IMG/VR virus record: IMGVR_UViG_3300030329_002797
Coordinates: 1 to 21,716 of that record
Reading direction: 5' to 3' (one strand)
Length of the DNA: 21,716 nt
Source: a virus
Part shown: positions 13,712 through 20,811 of the stretch, piece by piece
Layout of the letters: each line of letters starts with the position of its first letter
Position numbering within the stretch: position 1 is the stretch's first letter
Position numbers and translations under genes: made by a program
The notes under the pieces: model-generated
The model's database searches: none
What the model saw: the letters and a program-made list of their open reading frames with translations, nothing else
Told to the model about the DNA's origin: nothing

Positions 13712-14788
13712 CTATGCTGCCCACCCGGCAGCAGTTCTTTTGTGGTGAGGTAAATCATTCATTGTGGAAGCGTTACCTGTTGATGCAATTGTTATGTACT
13801 CACACTCTCCTGAATTTGTATCATCACCCCCACCAGAGCCTCCACCTCCAAATCTCTGTCCTCTAATATTGTCCGATGAAGTAGCTGCTGGATATCTTCG
13901 TTGAACATTTTGGTCACCAAAATCTGAAGAATTCGCTGTAGAAGTTGGATTTACGTAGTCTATTTCTGAGGCTGCTGTACTACCAGATGTTCCTTCCATT
14001 CCATAGCCACCCCACCTGAGAATAACTCTTGACTCAGTAGAAGGACAACTTGAGCTACCAAAATTACTTTTATCTGTTAAGTCACCGAAATCAGACGCAT
14101 CACCCGGACTAGTCATATCTATATAACCAATATCATTTCTGTAATAAGCACCACCAGCATATATAAACCCGGCAGCATGGATTCCCCTGCTTAATGTAGA
14201 GGTGCCAGAAGGACCATTACCAGTAACGGTTGCATCTCCTACATCTGATGCGTCACCAGTAGAGGCAATTGTTATACGGTCAAGGTCTAATACGTATGAA
14301 CCTTTATGACCCATAGCCGATATTGCTATAGTTCCATTGCTAATCCCTGCACAGTTTTTAGAATACGAACCTGTTAAATCACCAAAGGATGAACTACCAC
14401 CACTGTAGGAAGCAGGGGTAAAATAATCTATATCTTTAAAATTTGACCAACCACCTACGTTAGTCTCGCCACCACCTAAAACTACACGATTACCGTTGCT
14501 TACATTGGAACCACCTACGAAATGTGCTTCTCTAGCTGTCCCTAAATCACCTGCATCACTGGCAGTTCCCGTAGACGTTGTAGATAAAGTGAATACTTCC
14601 TCACTAGCAGTATCAACATTACCAGAAGTTCCAAATCCACCAATTAGAAAACTTGTTAATCCCTGATATGCTTTTAGGGATGCAGGAATTTCTACCCCCA
14701 TTATCTTTTCAATATCACCTTTGTCTATGCCCATAATCTTTTCTATATCATCGGCACTGACACCCATAACCTTTTCGATTTCAGCCAT
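13712..14788 (-). CDS. Six-repeat propeller protein, candidate receptor-binding protein
   Basis: The product is 358 aa, starting in TAATG with GGAG upstream. The N-terminus carries three copies of an IEK[VI]MGV/I-like unit (3-10, 15-21, 26-32), a short repeated segment seen, from memory, at the base of some marine phage fibre proteins. About six repeats follow, centred on ITIASTGDASDxGDL-like motifs at about 65-82, 118-138, 170-187, 220-238, 275-294 and 329-347, spaced about 52 residues apart. Each is followed by Gly-rich segments such as AGFIYAGGAYYRN and ILRWGGYG. The spacing fits a kelch-like beta-propeller. It lies directly after the fibre gene, suggesting a tip or receptor-binding role. 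Sugar binding is inferred. Confidence 0.72.
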   Translation of the reverse strand: MAEIEKVMGVSADDIEKIMGIDKGDIEKIMGVEIPASLKAYQGLTSFLIGGFGTSGNVDTASEEVFTLSTTSTGTASDAGDLGTAREAHFVGGSNVSNGNRVVLGGGETNVGGWSNFKDIDYFTPASYSGGSSSFGDLTGSYSKNCAGISNGTIAISAMGHKGSYVLDLDRITIASTGDASDVGDATVTGNGPSGTSTLSRGIHAAGFIYAGGAYYRNDIGYIDMTSPGDASDFGDLTDKSNFGSSSCPSTESRVILRWGGYGMEGTSGSTAASEIDYVNPTSTANSSDFGDQNVQRRYPAATSSDNIRGQRFGGGGSGGGDDTNSGECEYITIASTGNASTMNDLPHHKRTAAGWAA

Positions 14789-16680
14789 TATGCAATCTCC
14801 ACAATAGCTAGGTCTGGCATTACCAACAAAACATCATCGGTTACAGCTACCCCTACCCTTTGTACATAGTCTCCATCATCTGACGGAGCAGTTTTAGTAA
14901 GTGCGCCAGCCGATTCACCTAGATAAACTGGGTCACCAGCATCAAATGCTTCAGCATCCATTCTCCAAATACCATGTGTTAATACATAACAATCATCACC
15001 ATCACTACCAGCAGCATTTGTGGCTATCCCGATGCAAGGTTCAGTTATACTTCCTGCTGCTGCATTTGCTTGAGCAGCTTTTCCACTACTATTTATACAA
15101 ACAGCATCTCCAGCAGCAATACTGCCAGCACTATCAATACCTATAACTATTCCATAACCTGAAGTGTTACTGCCAGGTTCGGCAGTAGCCATAGTTGAAC
15201 CACCCAACTTTATCCATTTACCATCAGTCGTTGAGATATCTTGAGCAAACGTAACTCCACCACCATCAGCTACGGTCATAGCATCATCGCCATCGGTATA
15301 GCTAACCTTGGTTGTCATGACTTCACCAGGAACAACAATTCCCGCAGCAGCATCCTTGATCGTTAGGCCAGTAGCATCACCGTTATCTGTGAAGATGAGG
15401 TCTTTAGCATTGGTAACCAATTTAATCGTCACATCACCTGAGTTACCCTCAGTAATCCTGAGAACCTCAGTGTTTGCATCTTGGAAAATAAAGATGCCCG
15501 TGTGTGCGTCGAGTGTGATGTTTCCACCGGAGTCAACCTCAAATGGATTTGCAGCTACGGTAAGACCTGTAGTGCCATCGTGTGTGAGGGTGACATCATC
15601 ATCTGCACCCATTTTGATTACAGCACTATCTGTGTTTAATAGAACATCATTTCCAAATGTTGCATTTAAATCGTCACTTATCGTAAGTGCGGTTGCGTGA
15701 GAGTTTAAAGAAGAACCACTTCCCGAAGCATTTGCGGTCTGAAAAATAATATCTCCACCAGCCCCAGAACCCTTTCCTTGACCGCCCTGTAAAGTTAATG
15801 CTCCACCTGCAATATTGTTTGTAGTACCAGCAGTAGTTGGTCCGGCAGTTATGGTTAGGTTTTTACCGGCAGCATCGTGTGCTGTTGCCGTCACAGAAGC
15901 TGTTGCGTTCTGTCCGTTTCCGTAAACTATATCGCCACCCGATACCGTAAGGTCAGTTGATATGGTAACCGCACCCGTTACAGCTAAAGTAGAACCGTCA
16001 AACGTAAGGTTGGCTTCTCCTGCTAACGCATTAGCCCCAGTGACAGTAGCCACTGTGTTGTCTGTACTTCCTGTTAATGCTGCTCCACCTATATCCGAAA
16101 GCACCTCGGAAGTTGATCTGCTTTCTAATCCATTAGCTGTAAACCTAGCGTATTCATCGTCAGCTACTGATGCTGAATCAATCTTTACAGCGTTAGTGTT
16201 TGAAATACCAAAAGTTAAAGATGCCTGACCGCCTATATCTGAAAGTACCTCTGACGCACTTCTTCCTTCTACGACTGTACCGTCAATTCTAAGAAAATCG
16301 TCGTCCGCTACCCCTGATGTAAATTGTGCGACATCGTGTTGGCTAATCCCCTTGGCTATCTGCAACTTGTTGCTAGATATTTCTAGTCCGGAGTTTGTGC
16401 CTAAATCGACTGTCATTACAGCATCTGTAGCAGTAAGTCCATCTCCAGCAAACAATGTCGCAAGAGCGTCAGTTGTCGTTAACTGTTCGTTGGCCTCGTC
16501 TGAGTCCAGCGTAGCAAACCAGTCACCACTGGTAGGAACTACAGCACTAAGTTCAGATAAATCTAAAGTTAATGTGGCATCATCAGCCGTAGCTCCACCT
16601 GATAAACCAACCCCTGCTACAACAGAGGTTATATCACCGCTACCAGCCTTAGAACTTCCGGGTAAAAATATGCCCGCCAT
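14788..16680 (-). CDS. Tail-fibre-like protein (630 aa)
   Basis: The composition is dominated by Gly, Ala, Thr, Asp and Ser with short beta strands, as in trimeric fibre shafts. The N-terminus (GDITSVVAGVGLSGGATADD) is a common fibre beginning. Residues 124-151 and 172-199 are two copies of a VADD(D/E)...(G)RS(A/T)SEVLSDIGG unit. The shaft contains typical segments such as TALTISDDLNATFGND and VTLTHDGTTGLTVAAN. The last 130 residues (GDAVCINSSGKAAQANA, GIATNAAGSDGDDCYVLTHG, VQRVGVAVTDDVLLVMPD) form a distal cap domain seen, from memory, in many environmental phages. The fibre probably mediates adsorption. Confidence 0.75.
   Translation of the reverse strand: MAGIFLPGSSKAGSGDITSVVAGVGLSGGATADDATLTLDLSELSAVVPTSGDWFATLDSDEANEQLTTTDALATLFAGDGLTATDAVMTVDLGTNSGLEISSNKLQIAKGISQHDVAQFTSGVADDDFLRIDGTVVEGRSASEVLSDIGGQASLTFGISNTNAVKIDSASVADDEYARFTANGLESRSTSEVLSDIGGAALTGSTDNTVATVTGANALAGEANLTFDGSTLAVTGAVTISTDLTVSGGDIVYGNGQNATASVTATAHDAAGKNLTITAGPTTAGTTNNIAGGALTLQGGQGKGSGAGGDIIFQTANASGSGSSLNSHATALTISDDLNATFGNDVLLNTDSAVIKMGADDDVTLTHDGTTGLTVAANPFEVDSGGNITLDAHTGIFIFQDANTEVLRITEGNSGDVTIKLVTNAKDLIFTDNGDATGLTIKDAAAGIVVPGEVMTTKVSYTDGDDAMTVADGGGVTFAQDISTTDGKWIKLGGSTMATAEPGSNTSGYGIVIGIDSAGSIAAGDAVCINSSGKAAQANAAAGSITEPCIGIATNAAGSDGDDCYVLTHGIWRMDAEAFDAGDPVYLGESAGALTKTAPSDDGDYVQRVGVAVTDDVLLVMPDLAIVEIA
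16084..16311 (-). repeat. Tandem repeat within the fibre gene
   Basis: Two copies of a segment ending SEVLSDIGG, 48 codons apart (residues 124-151 and 172-199), form a short repeat within the shaft-encoding region. The start of each copy reads VADDD or VADDE. Such internal duplications lengthen fibres. Confidence 0.6.
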
Positions 16681-16681
16681 C

Positions 16682-16990
16682 TTAGTTCATTCCTGGAACT
16701 TTGTTGTAGAACTGGAAGTCGATGGTCGCAGCGTTTGATGCGTTTTCCCTTATGACCTGAAAGCCTGTAACTTCATCTCTCGATCTGAGTGTGATGATGT
16801 CGCCTGCTGCCCACTGGGTTCCCTTACTGGTCGTCGGGGTAGTTCCATCTCGCGTTTCTACAACGCTGTTTGTTCTGACATAGCCCTCTGCATAGTTTGC
16901 GGTCGAAGGTACTGTTAATGATGTTGCAGAACTTGTTACCGCATGGGTAACAAGTGCATTTTGTATTGGAGAAAAGTTATTTCTTGGCAT
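16682..16990 (-). CDS. Small beta-rich head-associated protein (102 aa)
   Basis: The start is placed at ATG 16990 (MPRNNFSPIQNALVTH), with GGGAGA about 7 bases upstream, overlapping the preceding gene by 14 bases. A longer in-frame start at 17032 lies inside the preceding gene and is less likely. The product is beta-rich (SSATSLTVPSTANYAEGYV, GDIITLRSRDEVTGFQVIR). It may be a decoration or neck protein, judged only from position between capsid accessory genes and the fibre. Confidence 0.6.
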   Translation of the reverse strand: MPRNNFSPIQNALVTHAVTSSATSLTVPSTANYAEGYVRTNSVVETRDGTTPTTSKGTQWAAGDIITLRSRDEVTGFQVIRENASNAATIDFQFYNKVPGMN

Positions 16991-17543
16991 TATTGTTTCT
17001 CCCGTTATTGATATTCGCATTACTTTCAGCAAGCAGTTTTATTGCATCAGCCAACTGGTTCTCGCGGTCGCGTTCTTTTATTCTTTCTTCTTCTTTTCTT
17101 TCCCCGTCAATAGTTGCCCACTCCCTGCGATGTCTTTTTTCCATGTGGATTCTTAGATCATGGAGTGCGTGTATGGTTGCCTTTCTGCAATAGGGAAGGC
17201 CCATCTGATCGTAAAGTTTCCTGTTGGGATCATCCTTGTGAAGAAGGCATTTAATCTTGCCTCTCACTGGCTCGATTCCCTCGGGCTTCCTTGTACTGAA
17301 GGCATATGTCCCATCTTCAAATTTTTTCTGGAGCTGCTGTTCAAGCATATTTCTGTTGACAGTGCTTCTTCCACCGGTCCGCACGTTATAAACATAGACC
17401 CAGCCAGCACTGCTTAATTCGGTTGCAGTCATGGTCATGCCATTGGAATTTCCAACCACAGAGCCGCGCTTTATATTTCCAGGCTCTTCAGCAATTTCTG
17501 CGTCTCTTAACATCTCTTGTACAGATTCGTTGTTCTCTGCCAT
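16977..17543 (-). CDS. Zinc-finger-like protein in the structural operon (188 aa)
   Basis: The start overlaps the previous stop as TGATG, with AAGGAG upstream. Residues about 97-140 contain a Cys/His array: KCLLHKDDPNR, LPYCRKATIHALHDLRIHME and KRHRREW. This could coordinate one or two zinc ions, like a degenerate C2H2 finger. The C-terminus is a charged helix (EEERIKERDRENQLADAIKL) ending in Asn/Lys. From memory, similar proteins occur downstream of capsid genes in environmental phages. A role in head completion or DNA contact is possible but not shown. Confidence 0.62.
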   Translation of the reverse strand: MAENNESVQEMLRDAEIAEEPGNIKRGSVVGNSNGMTMTATELSSAGWVYVYNVRTGGRSTVNRNMLEQQLQKKFEDGTYAFSTRKPEGIEPVRGKIKCLLHKDDPNRKLYDQMGLPYCRKATIHALHDLRIHMEKRHRREWATIDGERKEEERIKERDRENQLADAIKLLAESNANINNGRNNNAKK

Positions 17544-17962
17544 CAGGTTCGCTCCTTCTTATAGTTGGGGCCAAATATGCTCTGACCCTTCATCCACTTG
17601 TTTCTTTCTTCTATGTTTTCCCAGAAGATTTTTGTCCAGTCTTTTGGTTTAACCTCCGTCTTGGTAGGTGGTGTGAGGTTCATGTCCTGTGCCATCCGTA
17701 TCGCCTCATCGACGGTATAGAGAGCTTCACCACCACCTTTGCCATCGGGAACTCCGCATATGAGTTGGAACTCCTCGCCAAACAGACGGGCATCACCAAG
17801 GTCCCTTTCAAGTTTCATTCTTCGGTCATTTCTTATAACCGTGATCGTCTGGTACCTTCTAACGCTCTTAGAGTCAGGAGCCGGTCGGTTAATCTCAGAG
17901 AGATACCAACACGGCTCATGACCCCATATATCTGTTGTGGCCAGTTCAACAAGTGCAGCCAC
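17543..17962 (-). CDS. Hypothetical head-accessory protein (139 aa)
   Basis: It starts at GTG 17962, with AGGAG about 7 bases upstream. The product has a beta-type N-terminal part (VELATTDIWGHEPCWYLSEI) and a Lys/Trp-rich C-terminus (DWTKIFWENIEERNKWMKGQ). It is coupled to the zinc-finger-like gene through TGATG. No family is recognised. Position between the beta-rich virion protein and the zinc-finger-like protein suggests a particle-associated role. Confidence 0.6.
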   Translation of the reverse strand: MAALVELATTDIWGHEPCWYLSEINRPAPDSKSVRRYQTITVIRNDRRMKLERDLGDARLFGEEFQLICGVPDGKGGGEALYTVDEAIRMAQDMNLTPPTKTEVKPKDWTKIFWENIEERNKWMKGQSIFGPNYKKERT

Positions 17963-17971
17963 TAAAAGCTC

Positions 17972-18721
17972 CTATTCAGTCCAGTCTCTGTTGGCCTCGA
18001 TTGCTACATAGTCAAGCCACGCATATTCGATAGCAGCAGTTTTAGCTTCTACCATTGCGATTACAGCAACTTCGGCAGTAGTCGATACTGCACCTGTTTT
18101 TGTCTGCTTTAGAACGCCGTTGATGTACCAGCGAGCTGTCCCGTTAGGGGAAACTTCCAGTCTCAAAACGTCGTATTCACCGGCAACGGCATCAACGTCA
18201 GCGTCGATATTTGTGGAATTAGTTTCTCCAGTGGTTGTCCCCCCTGCATAAACCATGTGCCAGTCCTCGTCGTCTGTCAGTTCTGACGACAAAAGAAAGC
18301 CACAAAGGTTTGATGCAGTCAAAGTGACCGTAGTTGTCTCGCCGTGAATAGTGGAACCCTGTAAATTTTCAGCGTCCACGTTTTCATCGGTTAACCCAAA
18401 GTAAAACTCCTTGGTGTCAAGATCAGGGAACTGTACCCTGCACTCAATATTTATAGGAGCCATCTTCCCGACCACAAACGCCTGAGCTGTTGCAACACCA
18501 CATGAGTGATCCGCTTCGTCTGTCGTTGTCAGGATACCGACACCATTATTTGCGTCAGTCTCGCCAACGGTAATTCCTGAGTCGGTCTCTGCGATTCCCT
18601 GTCCGAGAACTCTAAGCCCACTGCCACCAAAGGTCCTGGTTGCTGCCGTAGCTGCAACAATATCCTCGCCTGCAAGAAAGTCCTCAAAAATACTTATTCT
18701 TCCATATCCTGTTTGCGCCAT
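17972..18721 (-). CDS. Beta-sandwich virion protein, possible capsid decoration
   Basis: The product is 249 aa, with GGAGG about 10 bases before the ATG. It begins MAQTGYGRISIFEDFLAGED, then strands such as PINIECRVQFPDLDTKEFYF, GEYDVLRLEVSPNGTARWYI and EYAWLDYVAIEANRDW. This layout is typical of concanavalin-like/jelly-roll proteins that phages encode just downstream of the capsid gene. It is likely a surface or decoration protein. The ligand and the exact site on the particle are unknown. Confidence 0.65.
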   Translation of the reverse strand: MAQTGYGRISIFEDFLAGEDIVAATAATRTFGGSGLRVLGQGIAETDSGITVGETDANNGVGILTTTDEADHSCGVATAQAFVVGKMAPINIECRVQFPDLDTKEFYFGLTDENVDAENLQGSTIHGETTTVTLTASNLCGFLLSSELTDDEDWHMVYAGGTTTGETNSTNIDADVDAVAGEYDVLRLEVSPNGTARWYINGVLKQTKTGAVSTTAEVAVIAMVEAKTAAIEYAWLDYVAIEANRDWTE

Positions 18722-18723
18722 CT

Positions 18724-18933
18724 CTATTTATTCTCCTCCCGAAGCTGTAGCTCCAAGTCTTTTATACGCGCCCTGTAGGGAGCGACTACTTCTGATATAT
18801 TTCCTGTTTTTCTGGGGATACAGGCAAGATTCTCAAGCCTGTTATCCTCCAAATCGCCATTCATATTGTGGATAATCCATCCTTTCGGAATGGTTCCACG
18901 CTCATTCGTCCACGCTATTCGACGCAGATTCAT
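18724..18933 (-). CDS. HNH-derived small protein (69 aa)
   Basis: The start overlaps the capsid stop as TAATG. Residues 6-40 (AWTNERGTIPKGWIIHNMNG, then DLEDNRLENLACIP) match the core of HNH_3-type homing-endonuclease domains, whose pattern is WxxNxGxIPxGxxVHHxxGxxxDNRxENL. Here the second His of the HH pair is Asn (IHN), and the N-terminal DNA-contact part is missing. A charged helix follows (APYRARIKDLELQLREENK). It may be an inactive or repurposed HNH domain rather than a working nuclease. It sits between the capsid and decoration-like genes. Confidence 0.6.
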   Translation of the reverse strand: MNLRRIAWTNERGTIPKGWIIHNMNGDLEDNRLENLACIPRKTGNISEVVAPYRARIKDLELQLREENK

Positions 18934-19826
18934 TAGCTTGTTGGTGCAGTAGCGTCTGCTATTACTTCACACAGCCAGTTGCCTGCCGATCTCTCTCCGT
19001 AGGCATACTCATCGTAGTGATACAGAGCTGTGGCTCCGCCGCCTAATTCAGGCATTCTTTTGGTCTCTACATATGGAGAGCGACCCTCGACCAATACCAG
19101 AGCCATTTGCGAAAAGACCCCGCCTTTAACGTCGTCTGCACTGTCGATAGTTAAGTTTCCGTCCTCATACAGTCTTGCCCCGGCGATTGTTCCCCGATAT
19201 CTGTTCTGGTATGCCTCGACGGCTACCCCGTCAGTTAAAGGAGCGCCTGTGGTCTGACCAATACCTGCTGAGATCAGCTCGTCATCGATGTCCTTCAAGG
19301 AAAATCCGTGGTGGACAGCGTTGATTGGAGCATTGGCAGGAGCTGGCTCAGTTGTGTTTGAGGTAATCCTGTATGCTGCCGCTGCAATTTCACCTGAATC
19401 AAGACCGTTACCGGCAGCACCAAGTTCAACACTCGCACCGTCGATAGCAGTCAGCCCGTCCTGGTCTTTCTTTCTTTCAATAGCGTTCTGTGCAAGTGAC
19501 CCTGTCTGGGCATATGCGTTTGCGCTAATTCTCAGGGCAACCCTGTCGGTGATGACGGTGTGAACTCCGATAACCGTAGGGGTTATTGAGAACAGTGTGT
19601 CTTCCATCTGCTGAGGGTTGTCTAGTTCTGTATTTTCGGTAACCGCCTGAGCTGATAGTTTCGCCATCGAAACCTCATTCCAGACTGTTCCAGTGTTTTC
19701 GTCGAGCCTTTGCCTATCGACGAGGTTAGGCATAACACCAGCGAACTCTCTCACAATTCTTGCCGAAGCAATCATCGTGGGAATAGAGTCGGCTAATGAA
19801 TCTGTTATCGTATTTCCAACAGCCAT
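18933..19826 (-). CDS. Major capsid protein (HK97-fold-like)
   Basis: The product is 297 aa, with GGGAGA 7 bases before the ATG. Gene order (scaffold directly upstream, structural genes downstream), length and Ala/Thr/Gly-rich composition fit a phage major capsid protein. Typical segments are an N-terminal helix (SLADSIPTMIASARIVREFA), a middle region ITPTVIGVHTVITDRVALRI, and a C-terminal part MALVLVEGRSPYVETKRMPE followed by LYHYDEYAYGERSAGNWLCE. The IASARIVREF...VRQRLDENTG-like N-terminus is, from memory, common in environmental phage capsids. No protease gene is visible in the window. Confidence comes from context as well as sequence. Confidence 0.8.
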   Translation of the reverse strand: MAVGNTITDSLADSIPTMIASARIVREFAGVMPNLVDRQRLDENTGTVWNEVSMAKLSAQAVTENTELDNPQQMEDTLFSITPTVIGVHTVITDRVALRISANAYAQTGSLAQNAIERKKDQDGLTAIDGASVELGAAGNGLDSGEIAAAAYRITSNTTEPAPANAPINAVHHGFSLKDIDDELISAGIGQTTGAPLTDGVAVEAYQNRYRGTIAGARLYEDGNLTIDSADDVKGGVFSQMALVLVEGRSPYVETKRMPELGGGATALYHYDEYAYGERSAGNWLCEVIADATAPTS

Positions 19827-19841
19827 TTTCTAATCTCCCAA

Positions 19842-20681
19842 TTAAATGCGGATGCCGAGTTTTGCCATCTGCTCCGCAGCTTGTGCTATTTCGTCTCTTG
19901 ATACCGACGCACCCGTATCGCCGAGGCGGGAAAGAAGAGAGTTGGAGTTCATCGCGGTGGGAATTCCCGGTCCCGAATCGAGATCGTTAATTCCGAGTTC
20001 CTCGTTTTGCTGCCTTCTCTGTTCTTCTGCTGCGCTCTGGGCGTTAGCAAGGTCTGACTCACGCTTGTCCCTTTCAAGTCGGCGTGCCGTCTTGAGGAAT
20101 TCTGCGTAAGCGTCATATAACCCTGCGAGATCGGATGCCTGATAGGCCGGAGTCCATTTTTCCCTGAAGGAGCGGAGTTCCTCCGAGCGTTCAAGGTCTA
20201 GGTCCAGTTCGTCAGTAATGTCCTGTATCTCACGGATCATGTCGGCTGAAGCGTTTGTAAAAGACCGATTGGTAGTGCGGCTTTGCGTATCTGCCTGAAC
20301 CTTCTCAAGCTCCTCTGCAAGTGCCTGTTCGTCCTGAGTCGCATTATGGCGAAGCAGGGCTTGCACTACTCCTGTTAGAGATACCTGTGAGTCGGCTATT
20401 TCATCAAGCGTTTGCTTCTCCTCGACGGCTCGCCTGTAGCGTCCGTTAAGTGAATTAAAGTCGTTTCTTGATTTCTCAAGCTGCGCCTTATGGTCTTCAA
20501 CCTGCTTCTTCATTTCGGCTAAATCAGCCTGGAGTGTTTCTACTGTGGGAGGTTGCCCAGAATTCTCGGCCGGTTGCGCTTGTGCGGGCGCGGCCTCTGT
20601 CTCTGGTGCAAGGCTGCCAGTTCCGTTCACTCTTTCCTCTGGCGGGTTTTCAAAACCGGCCGTCTGGTTCTGTAATGTCAT
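19842..20681 (-). CDS. Scaffold-like protein
   Basis: The product is 279 aa, with AAGGGG about 7 bases before the ATG. A Pro/Ala/Glu-rich disordered N-terminus leads to a long coiled-coil (TLQADLAEMKKQVEDHKAQL and onwards), acidic helices (DITDELDLDLERSEELRSFR), and a short C-terminus (EIAQAAEQMAKLGIRI) likely to contact the capsid. Low-complexity coiled-coil proteins directly before the capsid gene are scaffolding proteins in most tailed phages. It is the first gene after a promoter-like gap. Confidence 0.75.
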   Translation of the reverse strand: MTLQNQTAGFENPPEERVNGTGSLAPETEAAPAQAQPAENSGQPPTVETLQADLAEMKKQVEDHKAQLEKSRNDFNSLNGRYRRAVEEKQTLDEIADSQVSLTGVVQALLRHNATQDEQALAEELEKVQADTQSRTTNRSFTNASADMIREIQDITDELDLDLERSEELRSFREKWTPAYQASDLAGLYDAYAEFLKTARRLERDKRESDLANAQSAAEEQRRQQNEELGINDLDSGPGIPTAMNSNSLLSRLGDTGASVSRDEIAQAAEQMAKLGIRI

Positions 20682-20719
20682 GCACTACCCCTTAAAATAA
20701 TATGTTTAAGTTACTGTCT

Positions 20720-20749
20720 AGTTTAGGTTTTTTAGTCTTCCTTTGTCAA
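20720..20749 (-). promoter_or_regulatory. Candidate sigma70-type promoter for capsid genes
   Basis: On the minus strand TTGACA (20744-20749) is separated by 18 bases from TAAACT (20720-20725). The -35 is perfect and the -10 matches four of six positions. It sits in the only sizeable gap upstream of scaffold and capsid, about 40 bases before the scaffold start, so it would raise capsid-module expression. Confidence 0.45.
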
Positions 20750-20811
20750 AGACAAGTTACCTTGCTTCCGCAATGCGGGCATCTTATTCCTGTCTTTGCC
20801 GTGGTTGTCAT
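20746..20811 (-). CDS. Possible 21-aa CPHC mini-protein
   Basis: The ATG overlaps the preceding stop as TAATG, and the frame reads MTTTAKTGIRCPHCGSKVTC plus Leu. The CPHCGS motif is half of a zinc ribbon. It may be a genuine coupled microprotein that pairs as a dimer around zinc, a truncated zinc-ribbon gene, or chance. Its stop overlaps the -35 of the candidate promoter. Confidence 0.35.
   Translation of the reverse strand: MTTTAKTGIRCPHCGSKVTCL

Noticed and set aside
15308-15700. 130-aa rightward frame opposite the fibre gene
   Set aside because: The repetitive GC-biased third positions of the fibre gene leave antisense frames open; there is no ribosome site or partner gene.
13720-16680. 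CRISPR or direct-repeat array suspected from repetitive DNA
   Set aside because: Repeats are degenerate, codon-phased and explained by repeated protein units; there is no constant repeat with unique spacers.
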